Shown in pieces: positions 53,088 to 61,786 of a stretch of 64,000 nt of DNA. Each line of letters starts with the position of its first letter. Within the stretch, counting starts at the first letter, position 1. The position numbers were made by a program, and so were the translations under genes. This DNA comes from Galbibacter pacificus. Its GTDB lineage: Bacteria > Bacteroidota > Bacteroidia > Flavobacteriales > Flavobacteriaceae. The DNA lies in assembly GCF_029603165.1 (NCBI RefSeq), contig NZ_JAQSVC010000002.1, positions 682,001 to 746,000 of the forward strand, in the 5' to 3' direction. The notes beneath the pieces are model-generated. The model was given only the letters and a program-made list of their open reading frames with translations. It made no database searches and was not told where the DNA came from.

Positions 53088-53106
53088 TTGAAAACAATTA
53101 TAGATT

Positions 53107-53757
53107 ATGAAACTCAAGGCACTTTTTTTAAACTGTACATTAAAATATTCTCCCGAAACATCAAACACAAGGGCATTTATAGAAAAATCTGCGGCTATTT
53201 TTAAAGATCTTAATGTTGCCACGGAAATAGTGAGAATTACCGATTACCACATAAAATTTGGAACATCATCTGATGAAGGCCCTGAAGACGATTGGCCATT
53301 TATCTTCAATAAAATTAAAGAAACAGATATCTTTATCATGGCAACGCCTGTATGGAGAGGCGACAGGAGTTCTGTAGCCAAACTGGTCTCTGAGCGGTTG
53401 GATGGTCTTTTTGAGGATAAAAAAGATAAAAACGAGCAATATCCAACCTACAATAAAGTTGCAGGCATGTTGGTAGACGGTAACGAGGACGGTGCAAAAA
53501 AAGCCATTTCCAGTATTTTATTCGACCTTGCCGAACATGGGTTTACCCTGGCCGTTAATCCGTTTAGTTATTATGTTGGAAAAGCAGGCCCCGGCCCAAG
53601 TTATATTGAAGCAAAGGGCGACAAGCATGAATTTACAAACAATATGTTGTTGATTATGGCTCAAAATATGGTTCACCTTGCCTCTGTACTCAAAGAAAAC
53701 CCATACCGCATAAACCTTTCTTCGGTTAAAAAGAAGGCCGCTGAAATAAGTAACTAA
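53107..53757 (+). CDS. NADPH-dependent FMN reductase / flavodoxin-like NAD(P)H oxidoreductase
   Basis: The 216-residue protein has a flavodoxin-like fold: LKALFLNCTLKYSPETSNTRAF at the start as phosphate loop, IMATPVWRGDRSSVAKLVSERLDGLF and VAGMLVDGNEDGA as FMN-contacting loops. It lies 19 bp after the AraC gene and reads the same way, so it is probably controlled by it. Enzymes of this group reduce FMN, quinones or azo compounds. No transit or signal peptide. Confidence 0.88.
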   Translation: MKLKALFLNCTLKYSPETSNTRAFIEKSAAIFKDLNVATEIVRITDYHIKFGTSSDEGPEDDWPFIFNKIKETDIFIMATPVWRGDRSSVAKLVSERLDGLFEDKKDKNEQYPTYNKVAGMLVDGNEDGAKKAISSILFDLAEHGFTLAVNPFSYYVGKAGPGPSYIEAKGDKHEFTNNMLLIMAQNMVHLASVLKENPYRINLSSVKKKAAEISN

Positions 53758-53934
53758 TTTTCTTCCGCATACAAGTTTTCTTGAAACCAACTATCCCAAG
53801 GCACGCTATAGGCGGTATTTTAAGATGAAAATTTAAGGGAATTTGGCAAAATAGGACACAAAATTATGCTTTCCTTAATAGCGGATCGTATGATGATTTT
53901 GTAAATTTAATACACGACACAAATTCAATGAATT

Positions 53935-54390
53935 ATGAAACAGTACACCGAAAAAATAGGAGATTCCCTCAACGAAATATTAGTAAAGAACATCGATGCG
54001 CAAAACGGGTTTCAAAGGGCCATTGACCATACCGACAATAAAGCATTGATTCATTATTTTAGAAACCTTTCAAGAGAACGGAAAGAATTTATCTCGGAAC
54101 TTCAAGACGAGCTTGTTCTTTACGGTGAAAAGTTTAAATTTTCTGGAACCATTTCGGAAGATATCCATATGGGGTGGATCGATTTTAAATCGCTTTTTAC
54201 AAAATTCAAGGAAGAAGCCATGCTAGAAGAAGCCATAAGGGGCGAAAAAGCTGCCCTTGAAGAATATAATGAAGCATTAAAATCTGACATCTTTCCAGCG
54301 AGTACCGCCACTATTTTGAGATCGCAACGTGATAGGATACAGGCCGGAATTAATAAGATACGCTCCATAAAAGATTTTGCCCTAAGCTAG
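53935..54390 (+). CDS. PA2169-type four-helix bundle protein (DUF2383)
   Basis: The 151-residue helical protein has LNEILVKNIDAQNGFQRAIDHTDNKALIHYFRNLSRERKEFISELQDEL (spread over 13-61), the pattern of the PA2169/DUF2383 ferritin-like family, with Glu-rich helices. The family is stress-associated and without known activity. It is followed by a convergent AraC gene. Together with the DUF892 bundle and the SDR it looks like a stress group. Confidence 0.85.
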   Translation: MKQYTEKIGDSLNEILVKNIDAQNGFQRAIDHTDNKALIHYFRNLSRERKEFISELQDELVLYGEKFKFSGTISEDIHMGWIDFKSLFTKFKEEAMLEEAIRGEKAALEEYNEALKSDIFPASTATILRSQRDRIQAGINKIRSIKDFALS

Positions 54391-54417
54391 GCTTTTGGCA
54401 CGGTAACCGCCCATGAA

Positions 54418-55458
54418 TTATTTTTGCCTTTTCTCCAAGATTTTTTTCTTGTTTTCCTGCCTAAACATAGAAGGCGATATGCCATAAAATTCCTTAAAAA
54501 TTTTGGAAAAATAGCTTTTGCTGGACAAACCTATTTTATCTTGTATTTCACTCAGGGAATAATCGGTTTCTGCCAATAAAATGGCCGCCACTTTTAACCG
54601 GGAGTTTATTATATAATCGTTTACCGTAACGCCGAAAAGCTCTTTAAAACCGCTTTGCAATTTTCCGGCACTTACCCCCACCGTCGTTGCTATTTCGTGT
54701 ATGGTGCCAAGCTCTTCTAGGTTTTTATAAATATATTTTGCAGATTTTTCAATCAATTCAATATCAGATTGCCTTAATATGGTTCTGTTTTTACCTTCTT
54801 GCAAATCGTCTTTATATTGCATTATTTGTTGCACCAGAATAAGATAGGATTTTCCTTCCATGTATAAATTCCACAAAAACCTTTCCTGGGAAAACGCGTC
54901 GATTTCTTTAAATAGGTTTGCAATAACCAAGCTGTAAAACCCTTCATAATAAAAAGAATTACTTCCTTCTTGGTCTCTAAATAATTTTAAAATGTTTTTG
55001 TCGAGGTTTTTAAAATCGCAATCAAGCCTTTCCTTAAACTCCGAACGGATAATTTCAACGCTGTTCAGGCATGCCCGTGTATTGGCCTTAAACTTCAATA
55101 CATGTCCTTTTCTTCCTTTGTTGGCCACAATGGCATTTTGAAATTTAGATATCCGGTTTAGCTTGTTACTGTTTTCAAACCTATGGTCAACGGCACCACT
55201 GGTACAAAAAAGAAATTTAACCGGATGCACATTATCGACCACAAATTGAAATTCAAAATCCTCCAAAAACTCACAATCGTAAAAAACAATGCCCAATCCC
55301 CTACTAAAGTTAAACCCTTTTATGGTTCCGTTACCAAATGTTTCAGGTATTTCTACAGCGTATTCGCCACAGTACTCGCTATAATTGGTTTGAAATAAAT
55401 TGGCTATATCCTTAATAACTTCGTCAATGGGCAACGATTGTACTTTGATGCTTTTCAT
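54418..55458 (-). CDS. AraC family transcriptional regulator (paralog 2, divergent)
   Basis: The 346-residue protein shares the layout of its neighbours: sensing domain (about 1-220) with FYDCEFLEDFEFQF and NLYMEGKSYLILVQQI, and a C-terminal AraC DNA-binding domain with IQDKIGLSSKSYFSKIFKEFYGISPSMFRQ. It is divergent in sequence from the other two. It faces the third AraC gene with a 202-bp region between the starts that contains 21-bp direct repeats. Confidence 0.92.
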   Translation of the reverse strand: MKSIKVQSLPIDEVIKDIANLFQTNYSEYCGEYAVEIPETFGNGTIKGFNFSRGLGIVFYDCEFLEDFEFQFVVDNVHPVKFLFCTSGAVDHRFENSNKLNRISKFQNAIVANKGRKGHVLKFKANTRACLNSVEIIRSEFKERLDCDFKNLDKNILKLFRDQEGSNSFYYEGFYSLVIANLFKEIDAFSQERFLWNLYMEGKSYLILVQQIMQYKDDLQEGKNRTILRQSDIELIEKSAKYIYKNLEELGTIHEIATTVGVSAGKLQSGFKELFGVTVNDYIINSRLKVAAILLAETDYSLSEIQDKIGLSSKSYFSKIFKEFYGISPSMFRQENKKKILEKRQK

Positions 55459-55562
55459 TTAGGTTGGCTTGTTTTATAGTTTAGTAAGATACCATTATTT
55501 GCCCATTATTCATTTATAAATAGCCTGCAATAAAAAAACTAGAGGTAAAACAACTGTTAAAG

Positions 55563-55598
55563 TTCTATTTTGTTAATTATAGCTTCTATTTTGTTAAT
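55563..55598. repeat. 21-bp direct repeat TTCTATTTTGTTAAT between divergent AraC genes
   Basis: Two identical copies of TTCTATTTTGTTAAT (55563-55577 and 55584-55598) lie 21 bp apart. A degenerate third (TTCATTTTATTGTT) begins near 55604. This is the geometry of AraC dimer operators. Confidence 0.75.
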
Positions 55599-55660
55599 AC
55601 TCCTTCATTTTATTGTTGATTTTTGGGCTCCTACCGCTACATAACAATCAACAAAAATAG

Positions 55661-56698
55661 ATGAAACCCTTATTTATAGCTGATAAAAAGTTAAAATTCA
55701 TATACAAGCAAATACAACAGCAAATTGGAGGCGAGCCAAAAGATGGCTTAAACAGGGGCATGCAACTCAAAGGCACACATATAAACGGGCATGTTCATGG
55801 CATTAGTTTCTCCAATACAATTTCGTATATAAAGTATAACGTTTCTTTAAAAGAAGATTTGGCCGTTAAGGTTAAAAGTGCCCACCCAAATTCTTCCCTG
55901 TATTTTATGTACTGCAACAAAGGTAGTTTCTTGCATATAAAACAGCATGGCAATAGCTATAAGAAAATTTATGAAAACCAAACGGTAGTATTAAAGGCCG
56001 GAAAGGCCGGGATACGGTTTATAATACCAAAAAACCAAACCAACGACGTCACCATTGTAAAGTTTAACCCGAAAGGGTATTTAAAAAAAGAAAAACAATG
56101 GGCATCTAACCTGCATGACTTTCAACCGGTTTTTAAAATATTAAACGAAAACGATGATTTTTCGCATTATGGAAACTGCAACCTTAAAATAGCCGAAATT
56201 ATAGAACAGATTGACAAGGTAAAGGAAACAGGGGTTTTAAAAAACATTTTCATGGAAGGGCAGGTAAAATTGTTGCTGGCCTTTCTTATACAGCAATACA
56301 TAAACGATTTGCGGTATGACACTAATTCTTTTGAACTTTCTAATTTGGAAATACAAAAAGTTAAGAGAATATCCAGCGACATAAGGCAGTCTCCCGAAAA
56401 GTCTTATTCCATAAAAAAACTTACCTCTCAATACGCCATTACACCACCAAAGCTCCAAAAAGGTTTTAAGTTGATGTTTGAAAAAACAGTTACAGGCTAT
56501 ATAAAAAATTCAAGACTTGAAATGGCCGAAGAAATGATTAAAAAAAGGGAATATACCATTTCAGAAATTGTATATAAAATTGGTTTTAGCAGTAAAAGCT
56601 ATTTTTCTAAAATTTTTAAGGAAAAATACGGGTGTAACCCTAAAGATTATCAAGACAACATAAAGAAAAGCCTTAAAAACAATATCAATGAAGCTTAA
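55661..56698 (+). CDS. AraC family transcriptional regulator (paralog 3)
   Basis: The 345-residue protein is closest to the one at 52062: same sensing domain with ISYIKYNVSLKEDLAVKV and KVKETGVLKNIFMEGQVKLLLAFL, and same C-terminal block with EIVYKIGFSSKSYFSKIFKEKYGCNPKDYQ. The 21-bp direct repeats sit 60-100 bp upstream of its ATG, consistent with self-control or control by the neighbour. It is convergent with the GH43 gene and could be the regulator of the polysaccharide locus, though classical PUL regulators are hybrid two-component proteins. Confidence 0.92.
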   Translation: MKPLFIADKKLKFIYKQIQQQIGGEPKDGLNRGMQLKGTHINGHVHGISFSNTISYIKYNVSLKEDLAVKVKSAHPNSSLYFMYCNKGSFLHIKQHGNSYKKIYENQTVVLKAGKAGIRFIIPKNQTNDVTIVKFNPKGYLKKEKQWASNLHDFQPVFKILNENDDFSHYGNCNLKIAEIIEQIDKVKETGVLKNIFMEGQVKLLLAFLIQQYINDLRYDTNSFELSNLEIQKVKRISSDIRQSPEKSYSIKKLTSQYAITPPKLQKGFKLMFEKTVTGYIKNSRLEMAEEMIKKREYTISEIVYKIGFSSKSYFSKIFKEKYGCNPKDYQDNIKKSLKNNINEA

Positions 56699-56712
56699 TT
56701 TTTTAATAAAAA

Positions 56713-57660
56713 CTACAATTTTATCCATTTAAATGAATCTGGATATGCCATGATTTTCTTTCCCTTAAAGCCAATTTTCACAATCGCGGTTTTTCTGGGG
56801 TGTACTTTAAAAGTAGAGTTATGGGTATGGAGCACATAATAAATATCACCATTTTTATTGGTTACCACATCTCCGTGCCCACTACCAAACTCCCCAATGT
56901 TTTCCCGGGAAATTAACGGGTTTTCTTTGGCTTTTGCCCAAGGTCCCATTGGACTTTTACTGGTTGCGTATCCAACTGCATAATCGGGGTTTCTAAAATC
57001 GTTGGCAGCATAGATTAAATAATACAGTTTGTCTTTTTTTAAAACCGTTGGCCCTTCGGTTACTTTCCAGTCCGAATTTTGGGTATCTTCCCAATCCGCA
57101 GAAGCATGGACGCATTCTCTTAAGGTTTCAGGTTTTATGGCTTTTAAGTCGTTTGTCATTTCAGCAACAAAAATCCTATTCCCCTCCTGCAACCTTACAT
57201 GGTACAAATAAGGAATTCCATCATCAAAAAAAATAAAAGGATCTATTTGCCTTACTGGTGCTTCTATAGCCTCCTTATTGTTGGTAAATGGTCCAAGTGG
57301 GCTATCGCTAGTAGCTATGGCTATGTTCTCGTTGGCAGTATATGCCATGTAGTATGTTTTTTTATACCTAAAAACCTGGGGCGCCCAAAACCCTTTTGTG
57401 CCAAAAGCATCCCCCTTTTTTAATGCAAAGCCCTCATTAATCCCAGCGGGGCCTTCCCAATTTTTTAAATCTTTAGATGTATATACCAGAAATCCATCTC
57501 CTTCTATACGCGCATCGTTCTTTGTTCCGTATAAATAATAAGTTCCGTTATCTTCAAAAATAGTTGGATCGGCCAAATAGATTTGGCTTTCTTCCATCTT
57601 TTGCCCAAAAACTTGTGCAGCAAATAAAAATAGAAGAAATATAATTTTATGTAATTTCAT
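56713..57660 (-). CDS. Family 43 glycoside hydrolase
   Basis: From the ATG at 57660 the protein has 315 residues and a signal peptide (MKLHKIIFLLFLFAAQVFG). The GH43 triad is visible: Asp31 in LADPTIF as base, Asp140 in RQIDPFIFF and Glu202 in TEGPTVLKK as acid, and blade repeats TYYLYGT, TYYMAYT, IPYLYHV, YYLIYAAND. GH43 enzymes are xylosidases, arabinofuranosidases or arabinanases. Being divergent from GH67, it is likely a xylan side-chain or xylo-oligomer enzyme. The longer in-frame N-terminus (13 codons) is not signal-like. Confidence 0.9.
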   Translation of the reverse strand: MKLHKIIFLLFLFAAQVFGQKMEESQIYLADPTIFEDNGTYYLYGTKNDARIEGDGFLVYTSKDLKNWEGPAGINEGFALKKGDAFGTKGFWAPQVFRYKKTYYMAYTANENIAIATSDSPLGPFTNNKEAIEAPVRQIDPFIFFDDGIPYLYHVRLQEGNRIFVAEMTNDLKAIKPETLRECVHASADWEDTQNSDWKVTEGPTVLKKDKLYYLIYAANDFRNPDYAVGYATSKSPMGPWAKAKENPLISRENIGEFGSGHGDVVTNKNGDIYYVLHTHNSTFKVHPRKTAIVKIGFKGKKIMAYPDSFKWIKL

Positions 57661-57781
57661 TATTGGTTTGGTTCTTTTGAAGGCATCAAATAAAGTCAAG
57701 ATGCTTTCAAAAGTAGCTAATCCTAGCTAAAAAACAGAAATTAAAATTGCCATTGCACAATCTTGTTGTATTTTCTTATGA

Positions 57782-57809
57782 ATGTAACGTAAAGTAAATA
57801 GCATGTAAC
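57782..57809. repeat. Direct repeat ATGTAAC-N14-ATGTAAC in the GH43/GH67 intergenic region
   Basis: ATGTAAC occurs at 57782-57788 and 57803-57809, 21 bp apart, with AAA after the second copy. The same arrangement is found at 61597-61624 before the SusC gene, so it is a candidate operator common to the locus. Confidence 0.75.
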
Positions 57810-57890
57810 AAATTACTTTTCTATTTTAGATTGAAAAAAATAATTTTACTCGACATAATTCCAGTCAATGCCCGATAGTGGACACAAGAT

Positions 57891-60074
57891 TTGAAAAAAC
57901 GATTTAAAACAAGAACATTGAATACTTTTACAAGAATAAGCATCGTTACCGTTATATTTCTGTTTTCCATACAAATGCTTCCTCAAACTGGATATAAACT
58001 TTGGCTGGATTATAGAAAAGTAAAAAATAGCGAACTTTTGCAGGAATACCGCAACCAGATCCAATCGGTTTATATCCAGCCCGATACCAAAACGCTGGAA
58101 ATTGCACAAAAAGAGTTAAGTGTGGGCCTTGCAGGATTATTAGGAGACAAACCCACTTTTTTGGAACGTCAAAATATAAAAAATGCTATAATCGTTGCTA
58201 AAATAAAAGACCTGAACAAAGAGTACCAAGCGTTATTTGAATCGTCTAAAATTGAGGAAAACGGATTTCAAATTTCCCATGTAAAAGAAAACATCATTGT
58301 TACTTCCAATGATGATATTGGGGTTCTTTACGGTGTCTTTCATTTGCTTAAACACCTGCAAATGAATCTTCCTTTAAAAAAATTACCCATTTTCGATGCA
58401 CCAAAGATAGATTTAAGAATTTTAAACCATTGGGACAATCTCGACCGGTCTGTAGAAAGGGGCTATGCAGGAAATTCCATATGGAAATGGCATAAACTTC
58501 CCGGCTATATCGACCAAAGGTATATTGATTATGCCCGGGCAAATGCATCCGTAGGAATTAACGGAACCGTACTTACCAATGTAAATGCCAACGCCCTTAT
58601 TTTAACGCCAATGTACATTAAAAAAGTGGCGGCTTTGGCAAATGTTTTCAGGCCTTATGGAATTCGCGTTTATTTAACCGCACGTTTCTCTGCCCCTATT
58701 GAAATTGGCAATCTAAAAACAGCGGACCCTTTAAATCCCGAGGTCAGGAATTGGTGGAAGGCAAAAATAGATCGTATCTATAAAGAAATTCCCGATTTTG
58801 GAGGTTTTTTGGTAAAAGCAAACTCTGAAGGGCAACCCGGCCCACAAAACTACGGAAGGTCGCATGCCGATGGCGCCAATATGCTGGCCGATGCCTTGGC
58901 CCCGCACAAAGGCATTGTAATGTGGCGTGCTTTTGTATACTCTGAACACGATGCTACCGACAGGGCCAAGCAAGCGTATAACGAATTTGTTCCGCTGGAT
59001 GGAAAATTTAAGGAAAACGTGCTATTGCAGGTAAAAAACGGGGCGATCGACTTTCAGCCGCGGGAACCTTTTCACCCTATGTTCGGGGCCATGCCCAAAA
59101 CACCATTAATGATGGAGTTTCAAATAACACAGGAATATCTGGGCTTTAGCACTCATTTGGTATACTTGCCCAAACTTTATGAAGAAGTTTTGCAAGCCGA
59201 TACTTACCAACATGGAAAAGGTTCTTTGGTAGCCAAAGTTATTGATGGAACACTTGATCATAAAAAAATAAGTGGCATGGCCGGCGTAGCAAACATTGGA
59301 AGCGACGTAAACTGGACCGGGCATCCCTTTGGCCAAGCCAATTGGTATGGTTTTGGCAGATTGTCATGGAACCCTTATTTAAGTGCCAAAACTATTGCCA
59401 ATGAATGGCTGCGCATGACCTACTCTACCAATGATGAATTTGTAACCCCTATGATTAAAATGTTGCTAATATCGCGGGCGGCAGTGGTAAATTACATGAC
59501 ACCGCTCGGGTTGCACCATTTAATGGATACCGGGCATCATTATGGGCCCGGCCCATGGGTATCCAACCTTTCCCGGCCAGAATGGAACCCTGTGTATTAC
59601 CATAAAGCAGATAGCCTTGGCATTGGCTTCGACCGCACACCAACCGGAAGCAATGCCACCGCCCAATATGCCAAACCCGTTGCCGATACTTTTAACAACC
59701 TTGAAACCTGCCCGGAAGAATATCTGTTGTGGTTTCATCACCTTCCGTGGGATTATAAATTAAAAAACGGCAATATTTTATGGAACGGACTTGCCTTAAA
59801 ATATCAGGAAGGTGTGGGTCAGGTAAGAGAAATGCAATCGCTTTGGGAGCAAATAAAACCATATCTTTCGGCAGAACAATACCAAGAAGTAGCTATGCTG
59901 TTAAGCATACAGCTTAAAGAAGCCAAATGGTGGCGTGATGCATGTATGAGCTACTTTCAAACATTTTCAAAAAAACCATTTCCAAAAGGCATGGAAACCC
60001 CAAAACATTCCCTTAAGTATTACAAATCCTTGAAATTTCCATATGCCCCCGGTATAAGGCCCTCATGGCACTAA
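57891..60074 (+). CDS. GH67 alpha-glucuronidase
   Basis: The 727-residue protein matches GH67 in length and order. The catalytic acid Glu313 is in NSEGQPGPQ, and the pair Asp387/Glu392 is in GAIDFQPREPF, the known acid pair that activates water. The N-terminus starts at TTG with no ATG before MLPQTGY (residue 29); a stop lies 15 bp upstream, so TTG is the only start that keeps the hydrophobic signal-like segment (about 12-30). It removes 4-O-methyl-glucuronic acid from glucuronoxylan oligomers. Mannonate dehydratase follows by 12 bp, matching the fate of released glucuronate. Confidence 0.93.
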   Translation: MKKRFKTRTLNTFTRISIVTVIFLFSIQMLPQTGYKLWLDYRKVKNSELLQEYRNQIQSVYIQPDTKTLEIAQKELSVGLAGLLGDKPTFLERQNIKNAIIVAKIKDLNKEYQALFESSKIEENGFQISHVKENIIVTSNDDIGVLYGVFHLLKHLQMNLPLKKLPIFDAPKIDLRILNHWDNLDRSVERGYAGNSIWKWHKLPGYIDQRYIDYARANASVGINGTVLTNVNANALILTPMYIKKVAALANVFRPYGIRVYLTARFSAPIEIGNLKTADPLNPEVRNWWKAKIDRIYKEIPDFGGFLVKANSEGQPGPQNYGRSHADGANMLADALAPHKGIVMWRAFVYSEHDATDRAKQAYNEFVPLDGKFKENVLLQVKNGAIDFQPREPFHPMFGAMPKTPLMMEFQITQEYLGFSTHLVYLPKLYEEVLQADTYQHGKGSLVAKVIDGTLDHKKISGMAGVANIGSDVNWTGHPFGQANWYGFGRLSWNPYLSAKTIANEWLRMTYSTNDEFVTPMIKMLLISRAAVVNYMTPLGLHHLMDTGHHYGPGPWVSNLSRPEWNPVYYHKADSLGIGFDRTPTGSNATAQYAKPVADTFNNLETCPEEYLLWFHHLPWDYKLKNGNILWNGLALKYQEGVGQVREMQSLWEQIKPYLSAEQYQEVAMLLSIQLKEAKWWRDACMSYFQTFSKKPFPKGMETPKHSLKYYKSLKFPYAPGIRPSWH

Positions 60075-60086
60075 AAAATACAGTAG

Positions 60087-61262
60087 ATGAAAACAATGCT
60101 TAATACCATGCGTTGGTTTGGCCCACAAGACAGCACCAACCTAATAGACATAAAACAAGCAGGCGCCGAAGGTATTGTTACCGCCCTTCACCACATTCCC
60201 GTTGGAGCTGTTTGGAGCGTGGAAGAAATAAAAAAACGGCAAAAAATCATACAAAAAGCAGGAATGGAATGGAGTGTCGTGGAAAGCTTGCCCGTACACG
60301 AAGCTATTAAACGTAGATCGGGAGACTATCATCAATACATTAAAAATTATAAAGAAAGTATTAAAAACTTGGCGGCTTGTGGTATTCATGTTGTTACCTA
60401 CAATTTCATGCCCATTCTCGATTGGGTGCGCACCGACCATAATTACCTTAACCCGGATGGCTCGAAAACATTGTTGTTCAATAAAATTGCATTTGCTTAC
60501 TTTGACATTCATCTTTTAAAAAGGCCTCATGCCAACAACGATTATTCTGAAGAAGAAAAAAAAGAGGCCAAAGAGTATGGCAGTTCCTTAAGCGAAGCCG
60601 ATAAAAAAACACTTTTTAAAAATACTTTATTAGGACTTCCCGGTAGCACCAAAAATTTTACTGCTGATGAAATATTAAGCCTTTTAGAAAATTACAGACA
60701 TATCGACAATCAAAAATTGCGGGAAAACCTAATATGTTTTTTAGCTGAAATTATTCCCGTTGCCGAATCTCATAAGGTAAAAATGGCCATTCATCCCGAC
60801 GATCCTCCTTTTTCGGTTTTAGGGCTGCCAAGAATAGTTTCAACTGAAGAAGACTTGCTACATATCTTTCAGTCGGTTGCTTCAAATGCAAACGGATTGT
60901 GTTACTGCACCGGATCGTTAGGGGCACATCCGGAGAATAATTTAACGGCCATTATAGACCGTTTTGGTGACCGCATACATTTTCTGCATCTTCGAAATGT
61001 CATCAGAATAAATAAAAACATTTTTAAAGAATCTCCACATCTTCAAGGTTCTAATAATATGAATATAATCGTGGAAAAAATTATCCTCCTAATGCAAAAA
61101 AGAGCAGAAAGGCTCCCCATGCGCCCCGACCATGGTTTTTTGCATACTTTGGAAGAAGGTAAAGAGCATTATCCTGGATATTCCCTTATTGGCAGGCTTA
61201 AAGGACTTGCCGAGCTACGTGGACTGGAACAAGGAATATTACATAAACTTGAAGAAAGTTAA
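60087..61262 (+). CDS. uxuA: Mannonate dehydratase
   Basis: The 391-residue TIM-barrel enzyme has TMRWFGPQDSTNLIDIKQAGAEGIVTALHHIPVG in its first 40 residues, AIHPDDPPFSVLGLPRIVST, and IDRFGDRIHFLHLRNV, all matching UxuA (metal ligands Cys/His/Asp). It dehydrates D-mannonate to 2-keto-3-deoxygluconate. This links glucuronate released by the GH67 to central metabolism; UxaC and UxuB are expected elsewhere or further downstream. It follows GH67 by 12 bp, so one operon. Confidence 0.95.
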   Translation: MKTMLNTMRWFGPQDSTNLIDIKQAGAEGIVTALHHIPVGAVWSVEEIKKRQKIIQKAGMEWSVVESLPVHEAIKRRSGDYHQYIKNYKESIKNLAACGIHVVTYNFMPILDWVRTDHNYLNPDGSKTLLFNKIAFAYFDIHLLKRPHANNDYSEEEKKEAKEYGSSLSEADKKTLFKNTLLGLPGSTKNFTADEILSLLENYRHIDNQKLRENLICFLAEIIPVAESHKVKMAIHPDDPPFSVLGLPRIVSTEEDLLHIFQSVASNANGLCYCTGSLGAHPENNLTAIIDRFGDRIHFLHLRNVIRINKNIFKESPHLQGSNNMNIIVEKIILLMQKRAERLPMRPDHGFLHTLEEGKEHYPGYSLIGRLKGLAELRGLEQGILHKLEES

Positions 61263-61407
61263 TTGATTATTACCCTTTTCTTTACTTAAAATCTTATTCT
61301 GTAAACCTGAGTTGTTATTATTTCTTTTTACCCAATTGCATAGGTAACCTAGTTAAAAGTCTGAAAAAGTATTTATTAACACTAAATGTCAACCTAGTCT
61401 CCTAGTA

Positions 61408-61438
61408 TACATATAGCTATTCAATGATTTACATATAG
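61408..61438. repeat. Direct repeat TACATATAG with 22-bp period
   Basis: TACATATAG at 61408-61416 and 61430-61438, each preceded by T/A and followed by C or A. It lies upstream of the ATGTAAC pair in the same region. Confidence 0.5.
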
Positions 61439-61596
61439 ACAACCCTCCTAAACTTTTGGGCAGGGAAAGGATATTTTATGCTTTTTAAGTGCCTATTTTT
61501 TGTCCATAAACTAAATAAAGTATAAATACATTTAAAATAAAATATAAACATTAATAAGAAAGGAAAATATTGTTATATAAAAGTTAATTTTTATAC

Positions 61597-61624
61597 ATGT
61601 AACCTACCGAAAACTAAATGTAAC
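61597..61624. repeat. Direct repeat ATGTAAC-N14-ATGTAAC upstream of the SusC-like gene
   Basis: ATGTAAC at 61597-61603 and 61618-61624, 21 bp apart, followed by AAA. Same spacing and core as at 57782-57809. Confidence 0.75.
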
Positions 61625-61786
61625 AAAATGGCAATCAATAAATAATGTAAGCTCTAATTTTAAAATCATAAAAGTTTATCCATAAAAGAAAACGTTGTAG
61701 TAGGCCAAAACAGCCTAAAAGAACATTTTTAAACAGCATACATAAACTAACTATAATTAATAAGTCTAACCAAACAAATTAAATCT

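Larger units (their letters stand above)
61263..61786. promoter_or_regulatory. 524-bp control region before the SusC-like gene
   Basis: No open frame of coding character or structural RNA was seen. It contains TACATATAG direct repeats (61408-61416, 61430-61438, 22 bp apart), AACCTAGT twice (61346-61353, 61391-61398), and ATGTAAC-N14-ATGTAAC (61597-61624). No convincing TAnnTTTG box was found before the ATG. Confidence 0.6.
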
